Positions 7,744 through 19,656 of a DNA stretch of 64,000 nt are shown piece by piece (position 1 is the stretch's first letter; the number at the start of each line of letters is the position of its first letter). The position numbers were made by a program, and so were the translations under genes. The notes beneath the pieces were generated by a model, which searched no databases, was not told the origin of the DNA, and saw nothing but the letters and a program-made list of their open reading frames with translations. The DNA comes from Stutzerimonas stutzeri. Lineage in GTDB: Bacteria; Pseudomonadota; Gammaproteobacteria; Pseudomonadales; Pseudomonadaceae. The DNA lies in contig NZ_POUL01000003.1 of the NCBI RefSeq assembly GCF_002890895.1, positions 434,001 through 498,000 of the forward strand, given 5' to 3'.

Positions 7744-10578
7744 TTACAGGCTGGCGATGCGCTCACGCTGCTCGAGCAGTCTGGCTTTGGCTTGCTCAGC
7801 CTCCGCCAGTTTGGCGCGCTCCTTGTCGATGACTTCGGCGGGCGCCTTGTCGACAAAGCCGGCGTTGCCGAGCTTACCGCCCACGCGCTTTACTTCGCCG
7901 TCCAGTCGACCTATCTCCTTGTCGAGTCGGGCAAGTTCGGCGTCCTTGTCGATCAGGCCTGCCATAGGCACCAGCACCTGCATGTCGCCGACCAGCGCCG
8001 TGGCCGACAGCGGCGGTTCTTCGCCTTGATTGAGGACGCGAACGCTTTCCAGCTTGGCCAGTTTTTTCAGTAGCGGCTCGTTATCGGCGAGGCGACGCTG
8101 GTCGGATTCGCTGGCGTCACCCAGCACGACGTCGATGCGCTTGGCCATGGAGATGTTCATCTCGCCACGGATCTGGCGGATACCCAGCATGAAGGCTTTG
8201 ACCCACTCGATATCACCTTCGGCGGCTTCGTCGATGCGCTCCGGGTTGAATTCAGGCCAGGATTGCAGCATCAGTGTCGGCCCGGATTTGCCCGCCAGCG
8301 GTGCGACGCGCTGCCAGATCTCTTCGGTGATGAACGGCATGAATGGATGCGCCAGGCGCAGCGCCGTTTCCAGTACCCGAACCAGCGTGCGACGCGTGCC
8401 GCGCTGGCGTTCGACGCTGGCCGTTTCGTCCCACAGCACCGGTTTGACCAGTTCCAGATACCAGGCGCAATACTCGTCCCAGATGAACTCATACAGGGCC
8501 TGAGCGGCCAGGTCGAAGCGGAAGGCCTCGAGCTGACGGGTGACTTCGGCTTCGGTGCGCTGCAGCGAGGAGATGATCCAGCGATCCACCGACGACAGCT
8601 CAACGGGTTCGTCATTGATCCCTGTGTCCTTGCCCTCGGTGTTCTCGAAGACGAAGTTGGCGGCGTTCCAGATCTTGTTGCAGAAGTTGCGATAACCCTC
8701 GACGCGACCCATGTCGAACTTCACGTCGCGACCGGTAGAGGCCAGCGAGCAGAAGGTGAAACGCAGGGCGTCGGTGCCGTAGCTGGCAATGCCTTCAGGA
8801 AACTCGGTGCGGGTCTGCTTGGCGATCTTCTCGGCTAGCTTGGGCTGCATCATGCCGCTGGTACGTTTCTGCAGCAGCTCGTCAAGGGTAATGCCGTCGA
8901 CGATATCCAGCGGATCAAGGACGTTGCCCTTGGACTTGGACATCTTCTGGCCCTGGCCATCACGAACGAGCCCGTGCACGTACACGGTCTTGAACGGAAT
9001 CTGCCCGGTCAGATGGGTCGACAGCATGATCATCCGGGCTACCCAGAAGAAGATGATGTCGAACCCGGTTACCAATACGTCGGTAGGATGGAAGGTCTTG
9101 AGGAAATCGGTCTGCTCGGGCCAGCCGAGAGTGGAGAAAGTCCACAGTCCGGAGCTGAACCAGGTATCCAGCACGTCCTCGTCCTGACGCAGTTCAACGT
9201 TGTTGCACAGGTTGTACTTGCTGCGTACCTCTACTTCGTCGCGGCCGACGTAGACGTTGCCCGTTTCGTCATACCAGGCCGGAATACGGTGGCCCCACCA
9301 GAGCTGACGGCTGATGCACCAGTCCTGGATGTCGCGCATCCAACTGAAATACATGTTTTCGTACTGCTTGGGCACGAACTGGATGTCGCCACTTTCAACG
9401 GCGGCGATGGCCTTCTCGGCCAGCGGCTTTGTGGAAACGTACCACTGATCGGTCAGCCACGGCTCGATGATGGTGCCGGAGCGATCGCCGCGCGGTACTT
9501 TCAGTCCGTGGTCGTCGATCTTCTCCAGCAGGCTCATGGCGTCGAATTCCGCGACAATGGCTTTGCGTGCATCGAAACGGTCCATGTGCGCATAGCCGTC
9601 CGGCAGGCTACCGTCGATCTTGTCGTTCACCGAGCCGTCGATGTTGAACACCTGGGCGCGGGCCAGGATGCAGGCGTTCTGGTCGAAGATGTTGATCAGG
9701 GGCAGGTGGTGGCGCTTGCCGACCTCATAGTCGTTGAAGTCATGAGCCGGGGTGATTTTTACGCAGCCGGTGCCAAATTCGAGGTCGACGTAGTCGTCGG
9801 CAATGATTGGGATCAGGCGGTTCACAAGCGGCAACATGATGTGGCGGCCGATGAGGTTCTTGTAGCGCTCGTCCTCGGGGTGCACCGCGACCGCGGCGTC
9901 GCCCAGCATGGTTTCCGGCCGGGTGGTCGCTACGACCAGGTAATCCTCGCCATCGGCTGTCTTGCAACCATCTGCCAACGGATAGCGCAGGTGCCAGAGG
10001 TGACCTTTCTCATCATGATTTTCGACTTCAAGATCGGAAATCGCGGTGTGCAGCTTGGTATCCCAGTTGACCAGGCGCTTGCCGCGGTAGATCAGGCCGT
10101 CCTCGTGCAGCCTCACGAAGGCTTCTTTGACAGCCTCGGAAAGCCCCTCGTCCATGGTGAAGCGCTCACGCGACCAGTCCACCGAGGAGCCCAGGCGGCG
10201 AATTTGCCGGGTGATGTGACCGCCGGACTCTTCTTTCCACTGCCACACCTTGTCGAGGAACTTCTCGCGCCCCAGGTCATGACGGCTGACGCCCTGAGCG
10301 CCGAGCTGACGCTCGACCACCATTTGGGTGGCAATGCCGGCGTGATCGGTGCCGGGCTGCCACAAGGTGTTGCGACCCTGCATCCGCCGGAAACGGATCA
10401 GTGCATCCATGATGGCGTTGTTGAAGCCATGGCCCATATGCAGGCTGCCGGTGACGTTCGGCGGCGGGATCATGATGGTGTAGGGCTCGCCTGAACCTTG
10501 GGGCGCGAAATAGTTGTTCGATTCCCAGGTCTGGTACCAGGAGGTTTCGATGGCGTGCGGCTGGTAGGTCTTGTCCAT
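7744..10578 (-). CDS. valS: Valyl-tRNA synthetase
   Basis: This 944-residue class I aminoacyl-tRNA synthetase charges tRNA-Val. The HIGH signature appears as HMGH at residues 47-50 within [17 protein letters not shown], and KMSKS is at 545-549 ([13 protein letters not shown]). Between them lies the CP1 editing domain with [10 protein letters not shown], needed to hydrolyse mischarged Thr-tRNA. The anticodon-binding domain follows, and the last ~70 residues (from about [17 protein letters not shown]) form the ValRS C-terminal coiled coil that contacts the tRNA. Length is normal (951 in E. coli). The start [11 protein letters not shown] is the family N-terminus. It is the last gene of the pepA-holC-small gene-valS row, as in P. 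aeruginosa, with a 157-bp gap before it. Confidence 0.98.
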   Translation of the reverse strand: MDKTYQPHAIETSWYQTWESNNYFAPQGSGEPYTIMIPPPNVTGSLHMGHGFNNAIMDALIRFRRMQGRNTLWQPGTDHAGIATQMVVERQLGAQGVSRHDLGREKFLDKVWQWKEESGGHITRQIRRLGSSVDWSRERFTMDEGLSEAVKEAFVRLHEDGLIYRGKRLVNWDTKLHTAISDLEVENHDEKGHLWHLRYPLADGCKTADGEDYLVVATTRPETMLGDAAVAVHPEDERYKNLIGRHIMLPLVNRLIPIIADDYVDLEFGTGCVKITPAHDFNDYEVGKRHHLPLINIFDQNACILARAQVFNIDGSVNDKIDGSLPDGYAHMDRFDARKAIVAEFDAMSLLEKIDDHGLKVPRGDRSGTIIEPWLTDQWYVSTKPLAEKAIAAVESGDIQFVPKQYENMYFSWMRDIQDWCISRQLWWGHRIPAWYDETGNVYVGRDEVEVRSKYNLCNNVELRQDEDVLDTWFSSGLWTFSTLGWPEQTDFLKTFHPTDVLVTGFDIIFFWVARMIMLSTHLTGQIPFKTVYVHGLVRDGQGQKMSKSKGNVLDPLDIVDGITLDELLQKRTSGMMQPKLAEKIAKQTRTEFPEGIASYGTDALRFTFCSLASTGRDVKFDMGRVEGYRNFCNKIWNAANFVFENTEGKDTGINDEPVELSSVDRWIISSLQRTEAEVTRQLEAFRFDLAAQALYEFIWDEYCAWYLELVKPVLWDETASVERQRGTRRTLVRVLETALRLAHPFMPFITEEIWQRVAPLAGKSGPTLMLQSWPEFNPERIDEAAEGDIEWVKAFMLGIRQIRGEMNISMAKRIDVVLGDASESDQRRLADNEPLLKKLAKLESVRVLNQGEEPPLSATALVGDMQVLVPMAGLIDKDAELARLDKEIGRLDGEVKRVGGKLGNAGFVDKAPAEVIDKERAKLAEAEQAKARLLEQRERIASL

Positions 10579-10735
10579 GCGGCGGGACCCTTAGAACGGC
10601 TGATCGGAAAAGCGGGCAAGTATAAAGGCAAAGTGGCTGATCGGCAGGCTTGCGATGCCGCTTTTGTCCAGCTGGCACAGCTAAGCGCGCGTGGATGGCT
10701 GTTCCGGCGGAGCGTGTGCCTTGGTTGTCAGCGAG

Positions 10736-11095
10736 TCAGGAGCGATGAGACTTGATCAGCTGCTCGGCGCGTGCCTCCAGGCGAACCCGCAGTTCGGCTT
10801 CGATCTGCGGCACGAAATCATCGATGACCTCCTGCAGGATCAGTTGCGCGGCATTTCGCAGCTCGTGGTCGAGATGACGCTCGGCGAGCGTTCGGAAGGC
10901 TGTACGCACGGCAGGCTCGCGTGGCTCGACCTCCGGCTCGGCTGCTGGTGCGTGTTCGACGATGTCTGAAAGCAGCGGAATGCTGTCCGGATCCAGTGTG
11001 TCGCTAAGCAGTGGCGCGTCTTGGTCGCCTAGTAGCGCGCGAATGGATTCCAGATCATCTAGAAGGTGGGCTTTAGGGGGGCGCGATTGCGTCAT
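10736..11095 (-). CDS. Conserved hypothetical protein between holC and valS
   Basis: This protein of 119 residues starts MTQSRPPKAHLLDDLESIRALL. The N-terminal half is acidic and low in complexity (DAPLLSDTLDPDSIPLLSDIVEH, then a PAAEPEVEPREP linker). The C-terminal half is predicted helical with many charged residues (LDHELRNAAQLILQEVIDDF, ending LIKSHRS). Pseudomonads carry a similar gene in the same place, between holC and valS. An alternative in-frame ATG at 11152 would give 138 residues. I prefer 11095 because the KAHLLDDLESI block looks like the conserved start of the protein, but the choice is uncertain. Function unknown; a link to DNA polymerase III from its neighbour holC is only contextual. 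Confidence 0.75.
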   Translation of the reverse strand: MTQSRPPKAHLLDDLESIRALLGDQDAPLLSDTLDPDSIPLLSDIVEHAPAAEPEVEPREPAVRTAFRTLAERHLDHELRNAAQLILQEVIDDFVPQIEAELRVRLEARAEQLIKSHRS

Positions 11096-11220
11096 GTACG
11101 GGGCATCCGGAATTGAGCGTCCAGGCGTGTTAAGGCGATCCTGATCGGGCATTGGCCCAGAAGCTATTGATGTCCATCGGTGGCAGGCTTGGCGACTCCT
11201 TCGCTTGCAGCCATCGTGCG

Positions 11221-11640
11221 TTACAGTTCGACTCTCTTTGGATCATAGCCACGCTGCCGATAGAGGCGAAAGTTGTCCCGGCAGACGGTCAGTAGCTCAG
11301 GCTGCTGATTGACGATCTCGATCACCCGGCTGAACTGGTCGGTATGCGACGATAGCGTCGGTGAAAGGTTGATCAGCAAGCCCTGTACCGAGGCGGGTGG
11401 CTGCTCTGTACCAATCACCACAGGGGCAAGTGGATCGACCCCATGCAGTTCATGCGGGATGAAACGTTCTGCACGAAAGGTCCACAGAAGCTCGTCGAGT
11501 TCATTGCACTGCTGGTCGTCCTGGCACCGAATGAACACCGACAGGCCGTGCTGCCAGCCTTTGCTTGCCAACTGGCAGGCCGCTCTCGCGCGGCCCGCCT
11601 GCTCGCTGTCAGGCAATACGTAGAACTCGATCCGAGTCAT
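11221..11640 (-). CDS. holC: DNA polymerase III subunit chi (HolC)
   Basis: This 139-residue chi subunit of the clamp-loader complex binds psi and the C-terminus of single-stranded DNA-binding protein, tying the replisome to SSB-coated template. The N-terminus (MTRIEFYVLPDS, then ACQLASKGWQHG) and the central LWTFRAERFIPHELHG block are diagnostic. The ending (DNFRLYRQRGYDPKRVEL) is also family-like. Length is close to E. coli HolC (147). It lies 22 bp downstream of the pepA stop, the arrangement seen in many gammaproteobacteria, so pepA-holC are likely co-transcribed. Confidence 0.95.
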   Translation of the reverse strand: MTRIEFYVLPDSEQAGRARAACQLASKGWQHGLSVFIRCQDDQQCNELDELLWTFRAERFIPHELHGVDPLAPVVIGTEQPPASVQGLLINLSPTLSSHTDQFSRVIEIVNQQPELLTVCRDNFRLYRQRGYDPKRVEL

Positions 11641-11662
11641 GCCAGGTTTACGCTCGTTTCGT

Positions 11663-13225
<1,563 letters not shown>

Positions 13226-13341
13226 CTACCGGGGCGTTGGAAAATGCTGAGTGACTCCAACGCTCTGTTACGTGCGGGCCGGCTGCTTGGTGGCTAGTTT
13301 GAGCGTAGCCGCCGGAGTCTGACAACCCTGGAGTGTCCGGT

Positions 13342-14463
13342 TTGATCGTCTTTCGTTACCTGTCCCGTGAGCTTCTGGTCACCCTGAGCGCGGTAAGTGC
13401 CGTGCTGCTGGTCATCATCATGAGCGGGCGTTTCATCAAATACCTGGCGCAGGCTGCACAGGGGTTGCTCGATCCCGGTGTCCTGCTGATGATCATGGGG
13501 TTCCGCCTGCCGGGGTTCCTGCAGCTGATTCTGCCGCTGGGCCTGTTTCTCGGCATTCTGCTGGCCTATGGGCGGCTCTATCTCGACAGCGAAATGACCG
13601 TGCTCTCGGCTACTGGTATGAGTCAGCGCCGTCTGCTGACCTACAGTTTGGCGCCGGCTGCGCTGGTCGCCGGACTGGTCGGTTGGCTGAGTCTAGGGCT
13701 GGCGCCGCAGGGTGTGGCTGAGGTTGATCGCATCCTCAATGAGCAGGACTCGCTGACTGAGTTCGACACGCTGGTGCCGGGCCGCTTTCAGACCCTGCGC
13801 GATGGCACTCGCGTGACCTATACCCGCGAACTGACTGCTGATCGCACCGAGTTGGCCGGCGTGTTCATCTCCGAAACCAATCTGTCCAGCGCGACCGGCG
13901 AAAAGCGTGGGCTCTCCGTTCTGGTTGCCGAAAGCGGGCGTCAAGAAATCCAGCCTGACGGAAGCCGCTATCTGATTCTGGAAAACGGCTATCGCTATGA
14001 CGGCAACCCGGGGCAGGCCAATTATCGGGCGATCCAGTACGACACTTATGGCGTGCTGTTGCCCCGGCCGGAGGTCAGCGTCGAGCTGAGCGAGCGCGAA
14101 TCAATGCCGACGCTCGATCTGCTTGGGAGTGACGACATTCGTCTGCAGTCCGAGCTGCAGTGGCGTCTGTCGCTGCCACTGTTGGTGTTCATCGTCACGT
14201 TGCTGGCGGTCCCGCTTTCGAAGGTGAATCCGCGGCAGGGGCGCTTCTTGAAACTGCTACCCGCAATCCTTCTGTATATGGCCTACCTCGCGCTGCTCAT
14301 CGCTGCCCGGGGCTCCCTGGACAAGGGTCGAATCCCCCCGGCGCTGGGGCTCTGGTGGGTGCACGGAATCTTCTTCGCAATAGGGATGCTGATGCTTTAT
14401 TGGGAACCGCTGAGGCTTGCCATCAGCAAGCGCCGCAGCCTGTCGAGGGCCGCTCATGCGTAA
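13342..14463 (+). CDS. lptF: LPS export permease LptF
   Basis: This 373-residue inner-membrane permease subunit of the LptB2FGC complex extracts lipopolysaccharide from the inner membrane. It has three N-terminal membrane segments, a large periplasmic beta-jellyroll-like domain (about residues 125-265) and three C-terminal segments. The start is a TTG at 13342 (MIVFRYLSRELL), preceded by GGAG at 13330-13333 with an 8-base spacer. The in-frame GTG at 13333 overlaps that ribosome binding site and is therefore unlikely. Divergent from pepA. It overlaps lptG by 8 bases, and the two proteins work as a heterodimer. Confidence 0.96.
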   Translation: MIVFRYLSRELLVTLSAVSAVLLVIIMSGRFIKYLAQAAQGLLDPGVLLMIMGFRLPGFLQLILPLGLFLGILLAYGRLYLDSEMTVLSATGMSQRRLLTYSLAPAALVAGLVGWLSLGLAPQGVAEVDRILNEQDSLTEFDTLVPGRFQTLRDGTRVTYTRELTADRTELAGVFISETNLSSATGEKRGLSVLVAESGRQEIQPDGSRYLILENGYRYDGNPGQANYRAIQYDTYGVLLPRPEVSVELSERESMPTLDLLGSDDIRLQSELQWRLSLPLLVFIVTLLAVPLSKVNPRQGRFLKLLPAILLYMAYLALLIAARGSLDKGRIPPALGLWWVHGIFFAIGMLMLYWEPLRLAISKRRSLSRAAHA

Positions 14464-15517
14464 GCTTGATCGCTACATCGGCAGCCACGTTCTGCTGGCG
14501 ATTCTGACGGTACTCGGCATTATTGTCGGCCTCGCATTGCTGTTCGCCTTTATCGACGAACTGGGCGATGTGAAGGGTAGCTACGGCACGTTGAACGCCG
14601 CCGTTTACGTACTGCTCACCACGCCGTCACGGATCTACGAGATGTTGCCGATGGCGGCCTTGATCGGCTGCCTTATCGGGCTTGGCACGCTGGCGAGCAG
14701 TAGCGAGCTGACCATTATGCGGGCTGCCGGCGTGTCTCTAGGGCGCATCGTGCTGGCTGTGATGAAGCCGATGCTGTTACTGCTGCTGATCGGTGTGCTG
14801 ATAGGTGAATATGTATCGCCCTGGAGCGAAAACATCGCACAGGCCACTCGCTCTTCGGCGCAGGGCGCTGGCGAAGCGCAGAGCAGCAAGCGCGGGCTCT
14901 GGCATCGTCAGGGTGACGAATTTGTGCATATCAATGCGGTGCAGCCCAGTGGTCTGCTGCTCGGAGTTACCCGCTACCGTTTTGACGAACAGCGTCAGTT
15001 GCTATCCGCAAGCTTTGCCCGCCGCGCGCGCTACGAGGATGAGCAGTGGTTGCTCAGCGATGTCGCTACGACGCATTTTCGAGGTGATCACACTGAGGTG
15101 ACAAAAGTCGCCGAGGAACGTTGGGATGTTCAGCTGACACCTCAGCTGGTCGGTACTGTCGTGATGGAGCCGGATGCGTTGTCGATCACCGGATTGTGGC
15201 GCTATATCCATTATCTGGGTGAGCAGGGGCTGAGCAACGGTCGCTACTGGCTGGCATTCTGGAGCAAGGTATTGCAGCCAGCGGTGACAGTAGCGCTGGT
15301 GTTGCTGGCCATCTCGTTCATCTTTGGACCGTTGCGCTCCGTAACGCTCGGTCAACGCATCTTCACCGGTGTAATTGTTGGTTTCGTGTTCCGAATTTTG
15401 CAGGACCTGTTGGGTCCGGCAAGCCAGGTGTTCGGCTTCTCGCCGCTGCTGGCAGTGGCGGTGCCGGCGACTATCTGCGCGCTGGCGGGTGTCTGGCTAT
15501 TGCGGCGGGCGGGGTGA
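14456..15517 (+). CDS. lptG: LPS export permease LptG
   Basis: This 353-residue partner of LptF in the lipopolysaccharide transporter shares the layout of three membrane helices, a periplasmic domain (roughly residues 115-265) and three helices. It starts MRKLDRYIGSHVLLAILTVL at the ATG at 14456, which overlaps the lptF TAA (ATGCGTAA), a sign of coupled translation. The frame open back to 14417 lies within lptF and is not used. A 13-bp inverted repeat follows its stop. Confidence 0.97.
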   Translation: MRKLDRYIGSHVLLAILTVLGIIVGLALLFAFIDELGDVKGSYGTLNAAVYVLLTTPSRIYEMLPMAALIGCLIGLGTLASSSELTIMRAAGVSLGRIVLAVMKPMLLLLLIGVLIGEYVSPWSENIAQATRSSAQGAGEAQSSKRGLWHRQGDEFVHINAVQPSGLLLGVTRYRFDEQRQLLSASFARRARYEDEQWLLSDVATTHFRGDHTEVTKVAEERWDVQLTPQLVGTVVMEPDALSITGLWRYIHYLGEQGLSNGRYWLAFWSKVLQPAVTVALVLLAISFIFGPLRSVTLGQRIFTGVIVGFVFRILQDLLGPASQVFGFSPLLAVAVPATICALAGVWLLRRAG

Positions 15518-15524
15518 TTGCATT

Positions 15525-15553
15525 CCTGCAGGCTCAGAACCTGAGCCTGCAGG
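15525..15553. terminator. Strong hairpin between lptG and RDD gene
   Basis: A perfect 13-bp stem, CCTGCAGGCTCAG at 15525-15537 and CTGAGCCTGCAGG at 15541-15553, has a 3-nt loop. It sits between the convergent lptG and the RDD-family gene. Neither side is followed by a good T-run, so it may act as a transcript-end stabiliser or a weak bidirectional terminator. Confidence 0.5.
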
Positions 15554-15591
15554 GCTTGATCAGTCGAGCGAGAATGACTCGCCGCCTGGCG

Positions 15592-16089
15592 CTATTTCTT
15601 ATGGATGTTCTTTGGTAGCTGCACGACCTGACTCTCCGAGTAGATGTCATGCCAGGTTCTGCGCTTCTTGTCGATCAGCATCCACCAGTAGCCCAGCCCC
15701 AGGGCAAGCCAGGACATGATCGCAATCAGGAAGCGCAGCAGGGCCTGCCACAGGTCGATGGCGCTGCCATCGGCGTTCTGAATGCGTACGCCCCAGACCT
15801 GCATTCCGAGTGTCTGACCGTTGTGTGTCCAGAACTTGGCAAAGAAGGCGAACAGGGTGAACAACAGTAGAGTCGAGAGGATCGGGTCTATATCGAGTCC
15901 GCCGGCTTCCGCCACTGCTTTAAGGCCTTCGTTGCCATAAAAAAAACGCAAGAGCACCTGCTGGTAGAACAGCGTAACCACCATCATCAGTGCGATCGAC
16001 AGGAAGGCATCATAGAAGATGGCGGCGAGTCGACGAACCAGGCCGGCGGCAGGAAACGGGCCTTGCGGGCTGAGTGGATGGTTGCGCAT
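15592..16089 (-). CDS. RDD-family membrane protein
   Basis: This 165-residue inner-membrane protein has the RDD domain: the arginine-containing LVRRLAAIFYDAFLSIAL near residue 18 (R...D pattern) and the C-terminal KKRRTWHDIYSESQVV. Three hydrophobic segments are visible, around residues 25-45, 70-90 and 125-147. The segment WTHNGQTLGMQVWGVRI is also typical. The function of RDD proteins is generally unknown; some have been linked to ion or antiporter activity. It lies downstream of the cold-shock gene on the same strand but is separated from it by a clear terminator, and it is convergent with lptG. Confidence 0.87.
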   Translation of the reverse strand: MRNHPLSPQGPFPAAGLVRRLAAIFYDAFLSIALMMVVTLFYQQVLLRFFYGNEGLKAVAEAGGLDIDPILSTLLLFTLFAFFAKFWTHNGQTLGMQVWGVRIQNADGSAIDLWQALLRFLIAIMSWLALGLGYWWMLIDKKRRTWHDIYSESQVVQLPKNIHKK

Positions 16090-16144
16090 GCATATTGTCT
16101 CGCTAGGAAAGGCAGTCGCGCATTCTACGGAAACGCGCGCATAA

Positions 16145-16176
16145 AAAAGCCCCTGATGTTGCCATCAGGGGCTTTT
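16145..16176 (-). terminator. Terminator of the cold-shock gene
   Basis: A 14-bp perfect stem, AAAAGCCCCTGATG at 16145-16158 and CATCAGGGGCTTTT at 16163-16176, has a 4-nt loop and begins 12 bases after the csp stop. On the minus strand it ends in GCTTTTTTAT, a canonical T-run. Confidence 0.93.
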
Positions 16177-16187
16177 CGGAGCGGGGC

Positions 16188-16400
16188 TTATTCCTGGATT
16201 TGAACCTGGTCAGCCTGCATGCCCTTTTGACCTTGTACAGCTACAAAGCTGACTTTCTGGCCTTCTTTCAGGCTCTTGAAGCCATTGCCTTCGATCGCGC
16301 GGAAGTGCACGAACAGATCCGGACCGCTCTCGGGAGTGATGAAACCAAAACCTTTTTCGTCGTTAAACCACTTGACGGTACCGTTCTGACGATTCGACAT
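16188..16400 (-). CDS. Cold-shock domain protein (CspA/CapB type)
   Basis: This 70-residue single cold-shock domain protein is an RNA chaperone that binds single-stranded nucleic acid. The RNP1 motif is seen as KGFGFITPE (residues 17-25) and RNP2 as LFVHFRAI (29-36), preceded by GTVKWFND. The start [12 protein letters not shown] is the standard Pseudomonas form. The frame stays open upstream to 16559 but that part is the leader, not protein. A long gene-free region lies upstream and a strong terminator directly downstream, so it is a single-gene transcript. Whether it is cold-induced cannot be told from the coding sequence. Confidence 0.96.
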   Translation of the reverse strand: MSNRQNGTVKWFNDEKGFGFITPESGPDLFVHFRAIEGNGFKSLKEGQKVSFVAVQGQKGMQADQVQIQE

Positions 16401-16837
16401 AGCTTTGTATCCTTGAAACTCAATAGTGGAAGCGCCTCTGCAAATGCAGAAAGCGGAAACTGGTTGCAAGGAGTAAAGAGTCGAACGGATGTAGCGGATC
16501 TTGAGATCTACTGCACCAGGCCACGATTCAACAGCGACCCATGCAAACACAGTGGGCACACTCTACGATAACTCGCTGGGCGATGCCAAGCCCTTGGAGC
16601 CATAGATTATGCCCACCGCAAGCGGTGCTTACAGTGCTATTTTAGTGCTGCAGAAATTCGACTTATCGCAGTTTGGTTCAGTCGGTGCTGTATGACGCGC
16701 CGCCAGTACGAAACTTTTTTCCATGAAGCGTAAGGCTTGCTCCAGCAGGGCGCTGTTGGCCTTTCATAGGTCGGTGAAGCCGCTTCTCGCTGCGGATCCC
16801 CCATCAGAAGCGATAGCTGCTTCTGGTCACTGAAGTA
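16401..16837. other. Gene-free region: csp leader and promoter, then spacer to tRNA-Leu
   Basis: About 440 bp between the cold-shock gene and the tRNA contain no credible gene. On the minus strand a possible promoter has a -10 CATAAT (complement of 16606-16611) with a weak -35 CTGTAA 17 bases upstream (complement of 16629-16634). A small hairpin (CACCGC/GCGGTG, 16614-16627) lies in its spacer. If used, it gives a 5' untranslated leader of about 200 nt, which is the usual design for cspA-type genes. Confidence 0.4.
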
Positions 16838-16924
16838 TGGTGCCTCGAGAGAGACTCGAACTCTCACGTTGTTACCAACGGCGGATTTTGAATCCGCTGC
16901 GTCTACCGATTCCGCCATCGAGGC
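16838..16924 (-). tRNA. tRNA-Leu (anticodon CAA)
   Basis: An 87-nt class II tRNA reads on the minus strand from GCCTCGATGGCGGAATCGG to ...CTCGAGGCACCA. The acceptor stem GCCTCGA pairs with TCGAGGC, and the discriminator A and CCA end are encoded. The anticodon arm is GCGGA-TTCAAAA-TCCGC, giving anticodon CAA, which reads UUG. The T-arm contains GTTCGAGTC. The long variable arm (GCCGTTGGTAACAACG region) is typical of tRNA-Leu. Confidence 0.95.
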
Positions 16925-17038
16925 TCAGTGGCGGCGCAGTATAGGGATGCATTGCGGAGCGGTCAATCGTCTGGCGTGGTCAGAATGAGGTGTTTCCGCT
17001 AAGCTTTGCGCCCCTGCTGCTCCGTGCTGATCTTTTCA

Positions 17039-19218
<2,180 letters not shown>

Positions 19219-19259
19219 CGAATCCATAACTTAACTGATCTCTGCAACAGGAGTGCTAC

Positions 19260-19589
19260 ATGAGCTTTCTGATTCCCGCCGCCTACGCTCAAGAGGCTGC
19301 CGCTGGTCCCGCTGGTAGTGGCTTCGAGTGGCTGTTCCTGGTCGGTTTTCTGGTCATCTTCTACTTGATGATCTGGCGCCCACAGGCCAAGCGTGCGAAA
19401 GAGCACAAGAACCTGATCGGCGGCTTGCAGAAGGGTGACGAAGTGGTGACTTCCGGTGGTATCGCTGGCAAGGTCACCAAAGTTTCTGATGACTTCGTTG
19501 TGATCGAAGTCTCCGACTCGGTGGAGCTGAAGTTCCAGAAGGTGGCGATCGCCGCAACGCTGCCCAAGGGCACGCTGAAGGCCATCTGA
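19260..19589 (+). CDS. yajC: Preprotein translocase subunit YajC
   Basis: This 109-residue accessory protein of the SecDF complex has one membrane segment, about residues 22-42 (WLFLVGFLVIFYLMIWRPQ), followed by the conserved RPQAKRAKEHKNLIGGLQKGDEV cytosolic part. GDEVVTSGGIAGKV is the family core. The start ATG at 19260 is preceded by CAGGAG at 19248-19253. It lies 41 bp after tgt and 67 bp before secD, the standard tgt-yajC-secD-secF order of gammaproteobacteria. Confidence 0.97.
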   Translation: MSFLIPAAYAQEAAAGPAGSGFEWLFLVGFLVIFYLMIWRPQAKRAKEHKNLIGGLQKGDEVVTSGGIAGKVTKVSDDFVVIEVSDSVELKFQKVAIAATLPKGTLKAI

Positions 19590-19656
19590 GCCGACTTCTA
19601 CTCCACACCAACGACGGGGCGCGCAAGGCGCCCCGCGTCATTAGACGGGCTGCGTC

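Noticed and set aside
8974-10494. A 506-codon plus-strand frame antisense to valS
   Set aside because: valS carries HIGH, editing and KMSKS motifs over the same bases; the antisense product has no recognisable domain.
15525-15553. A repetitive extragenic palindrome (REP)
   Set aside because: The palindrome occurs once in the window as far as I can see, so it is treated as a hairpin at a convergent gene end rather than a repeat family member.
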